A stretch of 64,000 bases of DNA from Pigmentiphaga litoralis (GCF_014651835.1 NZ_BMXQ01000002.1:248001-312000); one strand, 5' to 3'. Positions 47,695-56,962 are shown, numbered from the stretch's first letter. Translations and numbers: made by a program. Notes: generated by a model from the letters alone, not told the origin.

Positions 47695-48573
47695 ATGAAA
47701 TTCGCAAATCTGAAGATCAACTCTGCTGCTGTCGTCTGCCTTGTGGACACCGATGCCGGCACCTATTGGCCGGTCACCGACCTGGTTCCAGAATTCAGCG
47801 GCGACATGGTCCAATTGGTTCAGGAATACCCGAGCCTCAAGGCCAGGCTGGCCCCCAAGGGAGAAGGCAAGCCGCTGGCCGGCGCCACCGTGCTGGCCCC
47901 AATCACCCAGCCCCGCCGCAACATCTTTTGCGTCGGCAAGAACTATCACGAGCATGCGGCCGAATTCAGCAAGTCAGGCTTCGACAGCAGCGCCAAAGAA
48001 GGCGAACTGGCGCCCGACTTTCCGGTGGTGTTCACCAAGCCCGCATCGACCGTGATCGGCCCCGGCGACGCCATCCCGTCGCATCCCGATGTCACCAGCC
48101 AGCTGGACTACGAAGCGGAATTTGCGGTCGTGATCGGCAAGGCCGGGCGCGGCATCAAGAAGGCAGACGCCTTCGACCACATCTTTGGCTACACCATCGT
48201 CAACGATTTCACGGCGCGCGATCTGCAGAAAAAGCACCGCCAGTGGTTCATCGGCAAGTCGCTGGACGGCTTCTGCCCGATGGGTCCGTACCTGGTCACC
48301 AATGACGAAGTCGACGCCCAGAACCTGGACATCAAGTGCTGGGTCAATGGCGAACTGCGCCAGAACTCCAACACCAGCCTGCTGATCTTCGACATCCCGA
48401 CCATTATTGAAACGCTGTCGGCCGGCATGACGCTGCAGCCTGGCGACGTGATTGCGACCGGCACGCCGGCGGGCGTCGGCATCGGCTTCAACCCGCCCAA
48501 GTGGGTCAAGACCGGCGACACCATCAAGATCGAAGTGCAGGGACTGGGCGTGCTGGAAAACCCGGTCGGCTGA
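47695..48573 (+). CDS. fumarylacetoacetate hydrolase family protein
   Basis: The 292-residue product has an FAH-type fold (about 75-290) with PRRNIFCVGKNYHEHAAEF, the metal-site residues in SQLDYEAEFAVVIG, FGYTIVNDFTARDLQKKHRQWFIGKSLDGFCPMGPYLV and DVIATGTPAGVGIGF. Such magnesium-dependent enzymes cleave or hydrate beta-diketo or 2-keto-acid intermediates of aromatic and sugar-acid breakdown (for example fumarylpyruvate or 2-keto-3-deoxy acids). The reaction here is unknown. It lies between a GntR regulator and a Bug receptor, so a small uptake-and-degradation module is likely. Confidence 0.88.
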   Translation: MKFANLKINSAAVVCLVDTDAGTYWPVTDLVPEFSGDMVQLVQEYPSLKARLAPKGEGKPLAGATVLAPITQPRRNIFCVGKNYHEHAAEFSKSGFDSSAKEGELAPDFPVVFTKPASTVIGPGDAIPSHPDVTSQLDYEAEFAVVIGKAGRGIKKADAFDHIFGYTIVNDFTARDLQKKHRQWFIGKSLDGFCPMGPYLVTNDEVDAQNLDIKCWVNGELRQNSNTSLLIFDIPTIIETLSAGMTLQPGDVIATGTPAGVGIGFNPPKWVKTGDTIKIEVQGLGVLENPVG

Positions 48574-48663
48574 CCAGGACGAACGCGCCGCCGCCCGGGC
48601 CATCGCGCCCCGGGCCGGACGGCATCCCTAGCCCATCACCCCGAAAAGGGGGAGGAGACACGC

Positions 48664-49656
48664 ATGACCTTCCAGACTCTCTGGCGCCTTGTTGCGCCCG
48701 TTGCCACCGTCGCCATGGCCGCCGCCGCCCCGGCCGCGCTGGCCCAGGCGCCCGCCGCCTGGCCTTCCAAGCCCATCACCATGATCGTGCCGTTTCCTCC
48801 GGGCGGGGTGGCCGACACCGTGGCCCGTCCGGTGGCCGAAGCCATGAGTCGCAGCCTGGGCCAGACCGTGGTGGTCGAAAACCGCGCTGGCGCCGGCGGC
48901 GGGCTGGGCATGGCGCAGGTGGCCAAGGCCGCGCCCGATGGCTACACGGTCATGATGACGCTGTCGTCCATCTCCATCATTCCCGAAGCCGACACGATCC
49001 TGGGCCGGGCGCCCATGTACCAGCTCAACCAGTTCACGCCCATTGCACGCTTTACCGCCGACCCCACCGTGCTGGTGGTCCGGGCCGATGCGCCGTGGAA
49101 GGACGCCAAGGCATTCATCGCGGCGCAAAAAAAGGGCGATCGCGAAGTGACCTACGGGTCCTCGGGCAACTACGGCAGCATGCATGTGCCGATGGAAATG
49201 CTGCGCAGCCAGGCCGATATCCGCCTGCTGCACGTCCCGTATACCGGCGCGGGCCCGGCCGTGGTCGCGCTGCTGGGCGGGCAGGTGGATGCGGTGTCGA
49301 CCGGGCCGGCGTCGGTGCTGCAGTACATCAGCGCGGGCAGGCTGCGCGCGCTGGCGCATTGGGGGGAAGGCCGCCTGGCGTCGATGCCCGATGTGCCCAG
49401 CCTGACAGAATTGGGGTATCCGGTGCAGTTTGCGCAGTGGTCGGGCCTGTTCGCGCCCGCCAACACGCCGCCCGCCGTGGTGGAAGCCCTGCGCAACGCC
49501 GCCCGCGCGGCGGCTGCCGACAGCCGGGTCCTGGCGGCGGTGCAGGGCGCGGGCAGTCCGATTCAGTACATGGACGCCCCGGCGTTCAAGACCTATTGGG
49601 ACGCCGATGCCAGGACCCTTGCGCAGGTGGTGCGCAAGATCGGCAAAGTCGAGTAG
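48664..49656 (+). CDS. Bug-family TTT substrate-binding protein (GntR/FAH cluster)
   Basis: The 330-residue periplasmic receptor has a signal peptide ending near AALAQA. Bug landmarks: AWPSKPITMIVPFPPGGVADTVARPV, TVVVENRAGAGGGLG, VTYGSSGNYGSMHVPMEML, LHVPYTGAGPAVVALLGGQVDAV and MPDVPSLTELGYPVQFAQWSG. It begins 90 bases after the FAH-family gene and probably belongs to the same operon, so its ligand may be the precursor of that enzyme's substrate. No TctA/TctB subunits are present. A GGAGGAGA-like ribosome-binding site precedes it. Confidence 0.92.
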   Translation: MTFQTLWRLVAPVATVAMAAAAPAALAQAPAAWPSKPITMIVPFPPGGVADTVARPVAEAMSRSLGQTVVVENRAGAGGGLGMAQVAKAAPDGYTVMMTLSSISIIPEADTILGRAPMYQLNQFTPIARFTADPTVLVVRADAPWKDAKAFIAAQKKGDREVTYGSSGNYGSMHVPMEMLRSQADIRLLHVPYTGAGPAVVALLGGQVDAVSTGPASVLQYISAGRLRALAHWGEGRLASMPDVPSLTELGYPVQFAQWSGLFAPANTPPAVVEALRNAARAAAADSRVLAAVQGAGSPIQYMDAPAFKTYWDADARTLAQVVRKIGKVE

Positions 49657-49829
49657 CCGGGCAGTTGCAGGGCGCCGCCGGGGTAAGCCGGCACTGCGGC
49701 GCTGACCCGCATGCAACGGTCGTGTGGGGGGATTGCCTAAGCCAATAGTTAAGTTGTTGCGGATGCGCTTCCGCTTCTGCTGCGATGCTACATTTGGCTA
49801 CACCTCCTGGGCAATCAACCTAGTTCAGC

Positions 49830-50942
49830 ATGCAAAAAAGCTCCGTCGTCCTGTTTGTCGTCATCGCACTGGTCGCCGGCGGCGCGATCGGTTTTGTCGC
49901 GCCGCGCTATCTGGGTCCCTCGGCAGGGACAGCCGCGCAAGCTGCCGCCGATGCGCCCAAGCCGCCGGTGGCCCGTCCCACCGCGGTCGAAGTCGCCGTG
50001 GTCCGCCGGCAGCCTTTCGTGCGCGGGGTCAGCGCCGTGGGCAGCCTGCGGTCCGACGAGTCGGTCACGTTGCGCCCCGAAGTCGCCGGCCGCATCAGCG
50101 ATATCCGCTTTACCGAAGGCCAGCGCGTGCAGCGCGGCCAGGTGCTGGTCAAACTGGACGACTCGGTGCCGCGCGCGGAATTCGAACAGGCGCGCGCCAA
50201 CTTCTCGCTCGCCAAAAGCAATTTCGACCGGTCGATGGAATTGCAGCAGAAGGGCTTCATCAGCAAGCAGGCGCGCGACGAAGCCGACAACGCCATGAAG
50301 GTGCAGCAAGCCGCCATGGTGCTGGCCCAGGTCAAGCTCGATAAAAGCGAGATCCGTGCGCCGTTCAACGGTGTCATCGGCCTGCGCAGCGTATCCGTGG
50401 GTGACTACGTGGGCGTGGGGCAGGACATGGTGCCGATCGAGGCCATCGACGCCCTGAAAGTGGACTTCCGGATGCCGGAGCGCTACCTGCCGCAGATCCG
50501 CAACGGCCAGGCCCTGCGGATCATGGTCGACGCCGTCCCGGACAAGATCTTTACCGGTTCCGTCTATGCCATCAGTCCGCTGATCGACGCGGGCGGCCGG
50601 TCGGTGGTGATGCGTGCGCAGGTCAGGAACACGGCGGCGCAGCTGCGGCCGGGCATGTTCGCGCGGGTTGAACTCCAGATGGGCGGGCAGTCCGAAGCGC
50701 TGCTGGTGCCCGAAGCCGCGCTGGTGCCGGTTGGCGACAACCAGTTCGTGTTCCGGGTGGAAGAGGGCAGGGCCGTGCGGGTACAGATTGAAGTGGGCGA
50801 GCGCCGCGATGGCCTTGTCGAAGTGATTCGCGGCATTGAAGACCAGGACGTCGTGGTGGTCGCGGGCACGCAAAAAATCCGTGACGGCGGCGCGGTCACG
50901 GTCGCCAAGCCCGGCCCCCGTCCTGCAGGAACGCGGTCATGA
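49830..50942 (+). CDS. RND efflux periplasmic adaptor protein
   Basis: The 370-residue membrane-fusion protein has an N-terminal hydrophobic anchor (VVLFVVIALVAGGAIGFV, about 6-23), a lipoyl-type barrel (TLRPEVAGRISDIRFTEGQRVQRGQVLVKLDDS and SEIRAPFNGVIGLRSVSVGDYV), an alpha-helical hairpin between them (about 110-160) and beta-barrel/membrane-proximal domains. It links the inner-membrane RND pump to an outer-membrane channel. The stop overlaps the pump gene start (ATGA). No outer-membrane factor gene is nearby. Confidence 0.93.
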   Translation: MQKSSVVLFVVIALVAGGAIGFVAPRYLGPSAGTAAQAAADAPKPPVARPTAVEVAVVRRQPFVRGVSAVGSLRSDESVTLRPEVAGRISDIRFTEGQRVQRGQVLVKLDDSVPRAEFEQARANFSLAKSNFDRSMELQQKGFISKQARDEADNAMKVQQAAMVLAQVKLDKSEIRAPFNGVIGLRSVSVGDYVGVGQDMVPIEAIDALKVDFRMPERYLPQIRNGQALRIMVDAVPDKIFTGSVYAISPLIDAGGRSVVMRAQVRNTAAQLRPGMFARVELQMGGQSEALLVPEAALVPVGDNQFVFRVEEGRAVRVQIEVGERRDGLVEVIRGIEDQDVVVVAGTQKIRDGGAVTVAKPGPRPAGTRS

Positions 50943-53900
50943 AGCTCTCTGAAGTCTGCATCAAGCGGCCCGTCTTCGCGACGGTGCTGTCGCTGCTGAT
51001 CGTGCTGGTCGGCGCGATTTCCTATTCGCGCCTGACCGTGCGCGAGTACCCGCAGATCGATGAGCCCGTTGTGTCGGTCACCACGGTCTACAAGGGCGCG
51101 TCGGCCGAGGTGATCGAATCGCAGGTCACCAAGCCGCTTGAAGATTCGCTGTCGGGGATCGAGGGCGTGCAGATCATGAGTTCGGCCAGTCGTGCCGAAC
51201 GCAGCAACATCAACGTCAAGTTTCGCCTGAACATTTCGCCCGACGCGGCCGCGGCCGACGTGCGCGACAAGGTGGCGCGGGTGCGGGGGCGCCTGCCTGA
51301 CGAAGTGGACGAACCCATCATCGCCAAGGTCGAAGCCGACTCGCAGCCGGTGATCCAGCTTGCGGTGGAAGCGGGCAGCCTGTCCAGCATGGAGGCGTCC
51401 GACTACATCAACCGCTTCATCAAGCCGCGGTTGTCGGTGCTGCCCGGCGCGGCTGAAGTGCGGGTGTATGGCGAACGCCTGCCTGCAATGCGTGTCAATG
51501 TCGACCGCAGCAAACTCGCCGCCTTCCGGCTGACGGTGCAGGAAGTCGAAGATGCCCTGCGGGCGCAGAACGTCGAGATTCCCTCGGGCCGGATCGAATC
51601 GCAGGCACGGGAATTCTCGGTCGTGGCCGCGACCAATCTGCGTACGCCCGAAGAATTCCGCCGCGTGGTCATTGCCAACGTCAGCGGCTACAGCGTCACG
51701 ATCGGCGACGTGGCCGACGTGCGGCTGGGGCCGGTGGACGAACGCGTCACGTCGCGCTTCAACGGGCAACCGGCACTGAACATTGGCGTCGTCAAACAAT
51801 CGACGGCCAACCCGCTCGACCTGTCGAAAGCGGTGCGCGACGAGATCGAGAAAATCAACCAGTCCCTGCCGAGCGGCATGAAGCTGAACCTGGCGTACGA
51901 CACGTCGGTGTTCATTGAAAAGTCGATCGAGTCCGTCTTCCACACCATTGTCGAAGCCGTGATTCTGGTGGTGCTGGTCATCTTCTTTTTCCTGCGCAAC
52001 TGGCGGGCGAGCCTGATCCCCATCGTCACCATCCCGGTGTCGCTGATCGGCGCGTGCACGCTCATGTTCGCCTTTGGTTTTTCCATCAACACGCTGACGC
52101 TGCTGGCCATGGTGCTGGCCATCGGGCTGGTCGTGGACGATGCCATCGTGGTGCTCGAAAACATCTTCCGCCATATCGAAGAAGGCAAGACACGCATTCA
52201 GGCGGCCCTGCTGGGCGCCAAGGAAATCGGCTTTGCCGTGGTCGCCATGACGCTGACGCTGGTGACGGTGTACGCCCCGCTGGCCTTTGCCACGGGCCGC
52301 ACGGGCCGCCTGTTCATCGAATTTGCGCTGGCGCTGGCCGGCGCGGTGCTGGTGTCGGGCTTTGTCGCACTGACGCTGACACCCATGATGTGTTCGCTGC
52401 TGCTGCGCCACGAGACGAAACACGGCCGCCTGTACAACCTGGTCGAAGGCTGGCTGGAAGCGCTCAACCGCGGCTATCGCCGGCTGCTGGGGTTTTCGTT
52501 GCGGCACCGGCTGTGGGTGGTCGTGCTGGGCCTGGTGGTAGGCGGCGCAATGGTGCCACTGTTCTCGGTCATCAAAAGTGAATTGGCGCCTGTCGAAGAT
52601 CGCGGCATGATCTTCGGCCGGATTACCTCGCCGCAAGGCGCCACGGTCGGCTACACCACCAACTACCTGGAGCGCATCGAGCAGATCTACGCCGACATTC
52701 CCGAGGCCGCCGCCCACCAGGCGATCGCGGGATTCCCGGTAGTGACCGACGGCAATGCCATCCTGCGGCTCAAGCCCTGGGACGAACGGACCAAGTCGCA
52801 GCAACAGATCGCGCGTGAACTTCAGCCGAAGTTCGCCGCGCTGCCGGGTGTGCAGGCCTTCCCGTTGAATCCCCCGTCTCTTGGACAGTCGCCGCGCTCG
52901 TCGCCGATCGAATTCGTCATCATGAGCCAGGTTTCCTACCCGGAACTGGCTGCCATCGTCGATAGCTTCGTGGCGGAAGTTGCCAAGTATCCCGGCGTGC
53001 AGAACGTGCAGACCGACCTGCGGCTGAACACGCCCGAACTTCGGGTGCAGGTCGACCGCGCCAAGCTGGCCGACGTGGGGGTGGATGTGTCACGCGTCGG
53101 CCGCACGCTGGAATCGATGCTGGGCGGCCGGCAGGTCACCCGCTACAAGGAAAGCGGCGAGCAGTACGACGTGCTGGTGCAGGTCGTGCCACGCGATCGG
53201 TCGCGGCCCAACGACATTTCGGACATCTACGTGCGGGCGCGCAGCGGCGAAATGGTGCAGCTGGCCAACGTGCTGACGGTGCGCGAAGGCGTGTCGCCGC
53301 AAACGCTGAACCACTTCAACCGCCTTCGTTCCGTCACGATATCCGCAGCGCCTGCGCCCGGCTATTCGCTGGGCGAAGCCCTCAAGGAAATGGACACCAT
53401 CGCGGCCCGCGTGCTGCCGCTGCAGGCCCAGACCGACCTGGATGGCCAATCGCGGGAATTCCGCGATTCCGCCGGCAGCATCTACCTGGTGTTTGGCATG
53501 GCCATCGCGTTCATTTACCTGGTGCTGGCCGCGCAGTTCGAGAGCTGGCGCAATCCGCTCATCATCATGCTGTCGGTGCCGCTGTCATTGACCGGCGCCC
53601 TGCTGGCCTTGTGGCTGACCGGGGGGACGCTTTCCATCTACAGCCAGATCGGGCTGATCACCCTGGTCGGCCTGATCACCAAGCACGGCATCCTGATCGT
53701 TGAGTTCGCCAACCAGTTGCGGGACGAAGGCCACGGGCTGGTTGACGCGGTTGTCGATGCCAGTGTGATGCGTCTGCGCCCGATCCTGATGACGACCGGC
53801 GCCATGGTGCTGGGCGCCGTGCCGCTGGCCCTGGCCAGCGGCGCGGGCGCCGAATCCCGTGTGCAGATCGGCTGGGTGATCGTGGGCGGCATGAGCCTGG

Positions 53901-54049
53901 GCACACTGCTCACGCTGTTTGTCGTGCCTTGCGTCTACACCCTGATCGCCGGCGCACGGAACAAGCCGGTGCCGCTGGGCGTGGACAGCCATGCGCCCGA
54001 GCATGGCCGCACGCCGGGGCAGGTCGCGACGCCGGAGTCGGTGGGGTGA
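50939..54049 (+). CDS. RND multidrug efflux permease (HAE-1 family)
   Basis: The 1036-residue proton-driven pump begins MKLSEVCIKRPVFATVLSLLIVLVGAISY, typical of HAE-1 proteins, with twelve transmembrane helices and two large periplasmic loops. The proton-relay residues are kept: the two aspartates of TM4 (LAIGLVVDDAIVVLENIFRH) and the lysine of TM10 (LVGLITKHGILIVEFANQL). The sequence is most like the MdtB/MexK-type single-permease pumps, but the substrate range cannot be read from sequence. It is coupled to its adaptor by ATGA overlap. dnaQ follows after 46 bases. Confidence 0.94.
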   Translation: MKLSEVCIKRPVFATVLSLLIVLVGAISYSRLTVREYPQIDEPVVSVTTVYKGASAEVIESQVTKPLEDSLSGIEGVQIMSSASRAERSNINVKFRLNISPDAAAADVRDKVARVRGRLPDEVDEPIIAKVEADSQPVIQLAVEAGSLSSMEASDYINRFIKPRLSVLPGAAEVRVYGERLPAMRVNVDRSKLAAFRLTVQEVEDALRAQNVEIPSGRIESQAREFSVVAATNLRTPEEFRRVVIANVSGYSVTIGDVADVRLGPVDERVTSRFNGQPALNIGVVKQSTANPLDLSKAVRDEIEKINQSLPSGMKLNLAYDTSVFIEKSIESVFHTIVEAVILVVLVIFFFLRNWRASLIPIVTIPVSLIGACTLMFAFGFSINTLTLLAMVLAIGLVVDDAIVVLENIFRHIEEGKTRIQAALLGAKEIGFAVVAMTLTLVTVYAPLAFATGRTGRLFIEFALALAGAVLVSGFVALTLTPMMCSLLLRHETKHGRLYNLVEGWLEALNRGYRRLLGFSLRHRLWVVVLGLVVGGAMVPLFSVIKSELAPVEDRGMIFGRITSPQGATVGYTTNYLERIEQIYADIPEAAAHQAIAGFPVVTDGNAILRLKPWDERTKSQQQIARELQPKFAALPGVQAFPLNPPSLGQSPRSSPIEFVIMSQVSYPELAAIVDSFVAEVAKYPGVQNVQTDLRLNTPELRVQVDRAKLADVGVDVSRVGRTLESMLGGRQVTRYKESGEQYDVLVQVVPRDRSRPNDISDIYVRARSGEMVQLANVLTVREGVSPQTLNHFNRLRSVTISAAPAPGYSLGEALKEMDTIAARVLPLQAQTDLDGQSREFRDSAGSIYLVFGMAIAFIYLVLAAQFESWRNPLIIMLSVPLSLTGALLALWLTGGTLSIYSQIGLITLVGLITKHGILIVEFANQLRDEGHGLVDAVVDASVMRLRPILMTTGAMVLGAVPLALASGAGAESRVQIGWVIVGGMSLGTLLTLFVVPCVYTLIAGARNKPVPLGVDSHAPEHGRTPGQVATPESVG

Positions 54050-54095
54050 TCCGCTACACTGCACCCTTGCTGTTTTATTGAACTCCCGGATCCCT

Positions 54096-54812
54096 ATGCG
54101 TTACGTCGTCCTCGATACGGAAACCACCGGCCTTGACCCCCAGCTGGGCAATCGCGTCATCGAAATCGGTTGCGTCGAAATCTTCAATCGGCGCGTCACC
54201 CAGCGCAACTTCCACACCTACCTGAACCCGGAACGCGACAGCGAGCCGGGTGCGCTGGAAGTGCACGGCCTGACCACCGAATTCCTGTCCGACAAGCCGC
54301 GCTTCCATGACAAGGTCGACGAATTCCTGGACTTCATCCAGGGCTCGACGGTCATCATCCACAACGCCGAGTTCGACATCCGCTTTCTGAATGCCGAACT
54401 GGCGCGGCTGGATCGCCCCGGTTTCCGCACGCATTGCGTCGACGTCATCGACTCCCTGCTGCATGCCCGCGAATTGCACCCCGGCAAGCGCAACTCGCTC
54501 GATTCCCTGTGCGACCGCTACGGCATCTCGAATGCCCATCGGGTGCTGCACGGCGCGCTGCTGGACTCCGAACTGCTGGCCGAAGTCTGGCTTGCCATGA
54601 CGCGCGGCCAGGACAGCCTGGTCATCGACCTGGGCGACACCGGCGGCGTCGGCACCCTGGACCTGGGCGCCTTCGACCCGTCCGTGCTGCCCATTCCGGC
54701 CGTACCTGCCGACGAACTCGCCGCCCACGCCGCCTACCTGGCCAGCCTGGACAAAGAGTCCAAGGGCCAGGCCGTGTGGCGCATATGGGATAGCGTGGCC
54801 GAAGCCGCTTGA
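54096..54812 (+). CDS. dnaQ: DNA polymerase III epsilon subunit (proofreading exonuclease)
   Basis: DnaQ (238 residues) is the 3'-5' exonuclease of the replicative polymerase. All three exonuclease motifs are present: ExoI VVLDTETTGLD (D7, E9), ExoII IHNAEFDIRFLN, and ExoIII HRVLHGALLDSELLAEVW with the catalytic His-Asp. The C-terminal about 60 residues, which hold the alpha-binding region in the family, are present. The start at 54096 fits the family; the open frame runs back into the pump gene. It lies just upstream of tRNA-Val, an arrangement often seen, but rnhA is not beside it as in most relatives. Confidence 0.95.
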   Translation: MRYVVLDTETTGLDPQLGNRVIEIGCVEIFNRRVTQRNFHTYLNPERDSEPGALEVHGLTTEFLSDKPRFHDKVDEFLDFIQGSTVIIHNAEFDIRFLNAELARLDRPGFRTHCVDVIDSLLHARELHPGKRNSLDSLCDRYGISNAHRVLHGALLDSELLAEVWLAMTRGQDSLVIDLGDTGGVGTLDLGAFDPSVLPIPAVPADELAAHAAYLASLDKESKGQAVWRIWDSVAEAA

Positions 54813-54819
54813 TGGGCCT

Positions 54820-54849
54820 TGTGGCACCATCCAAAAATTGTGCTATATT
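54820..54849 (+). promoter_or_regulatory. probable tRNA-Val promoter
   Basis: TTGTGG at 54820-54825 and TATATT at 54844-54849, 18 bases apart, lie 62 bases upstream of the tRNA gene. AT content rises sharply here. Confidence 0.55.
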
Positions 54850-54911
54850 CTTGGGCTGCCAGGACATCTTTGCGTCTGGCAGCAAGAATACGCACTAAGT
54901 ACCAACCACAT

Positions 54912-54986
54912 GGGTGGTTAGCTCAGCGGTAGAGCACTGCCTTCACACGGCAGGGGTCACAGGTTCAATCCCTGTACCACCCACCA
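54912..54986 (+). tRNA. tRNA-Val, anticodon CAC
   Basis: A complete cloverleaf: acceptor GGGTGGT pairs with ACCACCC (54976-54982); D arm with AGCTCAGCGGTAGAGC; anticodon stem CTGCC/GGCAG around the loop TTCACAC, anticodon CAC for GTG valine codons; T arm CAGGTTCAATCCCTG. The CCA end is encoded (54984-54986). It lies 99 bases after dnaQ and has its own terminator. Confidence 0.97.
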
Positions 54987-54997
54987 GAATTTGTCAG

Positions 54998-55036
54998 AAA
55001 AAAGGGCTCACGCTATCGGCGTCGAGCCCTTTTTTT
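54998..55036 (+). terminator. rho-independent terminator after tRNA-Val
   Basis: AAAAAAGGGCTC (54998-55009) pairs with GAGCCCTTTTTT (55024-55035) around a 14-base loop and ends in a T run. Confidence 0.88.
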
Positions 55037-55184
55037 CGTCTGGCGCCGGTCGGGGCTGCGGCCGTATTCCTCCTGGTGGAATGCGGCAATTGCCGCCTTG
55101 CACTGCCGCGCCGCGCACCCTTACGCTGCGTCTGACTTGCCATCGAGCGACATCGCTTCACGCGGCACCCCCTTGCGAGACCGT

Positions 55185-56174
55185 ATGACCCACTCCAGAT
55201 TCAGGACAGGACGATGGCTGGCTGTCGCCGCCTTGGCAGGCCTGCTTGCCAGCGCGCCGACGATGGCGCAGGTGACGTTCCCCGTGCGTCCCATCTCGCT
55301 GGTGATCGGCTATCCGCCCGGCGCCATTGTCGATACGGTGGCCCGGCAGGTCGGCGCGGCGTTGTCGCCCATTCTTGGCCAGACGATCGTGCCCGACAAC
55401 AAGGGTGGCGCGGCGGGCGTGATCGGCGCCAGTTCCGTGTCGCATGCCCGGCCCGACGGTCACACGGTACTGTTCACCGCCTACACGTCGCTGCAGATCG
55501 CAAGCGCGATCGAGCGCAACCTGACCTTCGATCCCGTCAAGGACCTGATCCCGGTCGCGTCCATTGGTCGTCCGACGACGCTCTTGCTGGTCAATGCCGA
55601 CTTTCCTGCCAAGACCTTCGATGAATTCCTGGCGTATACGAAGAGCCGGCCCGACCCGACCCCGTTCGGCACGAGCGGTATCGGGTCACCCAATCACTTT
55701 GCGCTCGAACATATGAACGCGGCGTTCGGCACCCGCCTGACCGCGGTGCCCTACAAGGGCGCCGCCCAGATGATGACCGACATGCTGGGTGGCCGGGTAA
55801 AGGCAATCTTCAGTTCGTCGTCGCTGGCGGCGGGCCACCTGCGAGCGGGCACGGTGCGAGCCCTGGCGATCGGGTCCCCCGATCCCACGCCGCTGTATCC
55901 CGATCTGCCTGTGATCGCCGACCATGGCGCGCCGGGGTTCAATGCCAGCGGTGCGCTGGGCGTCTTTGCCCCGCCCGGCACGCCGCCCGCCATCGTGGAT
56001 CAGTGGAACGCGGCCATCGGCAAGGCCTTGCAGGATCCCGTCGTCGCGGAAAAACTCGCGGGGGAGGGCATCATCGTCAAGCGCCAGAGTGCGTCGCAGT
56101 TCGGTGCAACCTATCGCCAGGAGGCACGGCAGATCGCCGACTTCATCAAGCAGGGCAATATCAAGATCAATTGA
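55185..56174 (+). CDS. Bug-family TTT substrate-binding protein (tRNA-linked)
   Basis: The 329-residue periplasmic receptor begins MTHSRFRTGRWLAVAALAGLLASAPTMAQ, with signal cleavage expected after TMA or MAQ. Family motifs: TFPVRPISLVIGYPPGAIVDTVARQV, IVPDNKGGAAGVIGAS, FGTSGIGSPNHFALEHM, AVPYKGAAQMMTDMLGGRVKAIF and YPDLPVIADHGAPGF. It stands alone between tRNA-Val and a lipoprotein gene, with no transporter subunits. The ligand is unknown. The frame continues 29 codons upstream without a signal sequence. Confidence 0.91.
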   Translation: MTHSRFRTGRWLAVAALAGLLASAPTMAQVTFPVRPISLVIGYPPGAIVDTVARQVGAALSPILGQTIVPDNKGGAAGVIGASSVSHARPDGHTVLFTAYTSLQIASAIERNLTFDPVKDLIPVASIGRPTTLLLVNADFPAKTFDEFLAYTKSRPDPTPFGTSGIGSPNHFALEHMNAAFGTRLTAVPYKGAAQMMTDMLGGRVKAIFSSSSLAAGHLRAGTVRALAIGSPDPTPLYPDLPVIADHGAPGFNASGALGVFAPPGTPPAIVDQWNAAIGKALQDPVVAEKLAGEGIIVKRQSASQFGATYRQEARQIADFIKQGNIKIN

Positions 56175-56296
56175 GACCCCCGGCCGGGGGGTCTGCCAGG
56201 CCGCCCATCGACTTGCGCGGCATCCGGTAATTCGGCAGAGTGGGAGCCCGCGAACTTGCGGTCGCCCGACTTTTCATGCTGCCGCCCCTGTCCCCC

Positions 56297-56962
56297 ATGC
56301 GCTTCCTGACCCATCCCGCGGCGTGCCTGCTTGCGGTTTCCCTGCTCGCCGGTTGCACGATCAGCCGCAACGCCATGCCGCCAGCCAGCGCTGCGGATGC
56401 GCTGCCTGGCGTCGGCACTCCCGTGCTGCCGCCTGCCGTGCGCATCGACCGCGTCGATGACGCGCGTCGCTTCGAGCCGCGCGCCAGGCTCGCAACCACG
56501 CCTTCCCTGAATGATGACGAAGCGGCCAATCCCGCGGTCCGTGCGCGGGCGTTCGCGCAAAAACGCGACAGCAACGGCCGCCCGCTGGGCAGCGTGCTCC
56601 TGCCGGCCGGGCAGTCGGTTGCCAAGTTGACGGAAGCAACGATCTTGCGGGTGCTGCAGGATGCGGGATATCGGGTGGCCAAAGCCGGGGACGCCGACTT
56701 TGCGCGCGCGATGCCGGTCACGGCGCGGATCGACCGGCTGTGGGCGTGGACCGAATCGGGGTTCTGGCAGGTGGAGCTGCAGGCGAGTTATGACGTGACC
56801 GTGTCGGCGGCGCTGCCGGGGCTGCAGCAAGGGCCGCGTTTTGTCGGTACCACCAAGGCGACCATGCAGTTCCCGACGGCCAGCGACTGGAATGCCGCCG
56901 TGACGCGGCTGCAAACGGATCTGGCCGCGCAGATGCGGGCAGTGGTGCCCAAGGCGCCCTGA
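56297..56962 (+). CDS. uncharacterised lipoprotein
   Basis: The function is unknown. From the ATG at 56297 the product has 221 residues and opens with a lipoprotein signal MRFLTHPAACLLAVSLLAGCTI (lipobox LAGC, cysteine at residue 20). Upstream ATG 56276 and GTG 56240 give longer lead sequences. The mature part has an ATILRVLQDAGYRVAKAG segment and a C-terminal domain (about 140-221, VTARIDRLWAWTESGFWQVELQASYDVTV) resembling periplasmic lipoproteins of the YajG type in layout, a weak resemblance only. No operon partner is apparent. Confidence 0.7.
   Translation: MRFLTHPAACLLAVSLLAGCTISRNAMPPASAADALPGVGTPVLPPAVRIDRVDDARRFEPRARLATTPSLNDDEAANPAVRARAFAQKRDSNGRPLGSVLLPAGQSVAKLTEATILRVLQDAGYRVAKAGDADFARAMPVTARIDRLWAWTESGFWQVELQASYDVTVSAALPGLQQGPRFVGTTKATMQFPTASDWNAAVTRLQTDLAAQMRAVVPKAP

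Noticed and set aside
47530-47700. Riboswitch in the FAH-gene leader
   Set aside because: The conserved elements are DNA-palindromic CCAATTGG words, better explained as protein operators than as an RNA fold.
50564-52804. 746-residue open frame opposite the RND genes
   Set aside because: Antisense shadow of two well-supported genes with no family motifs.
54912-56174. Genomic island inserted at tRNA-Val
   Set aside because: No repeated tRNA 3' end or integrase lies downstream; the following genes look like ordinary chromosomal genes of the group.
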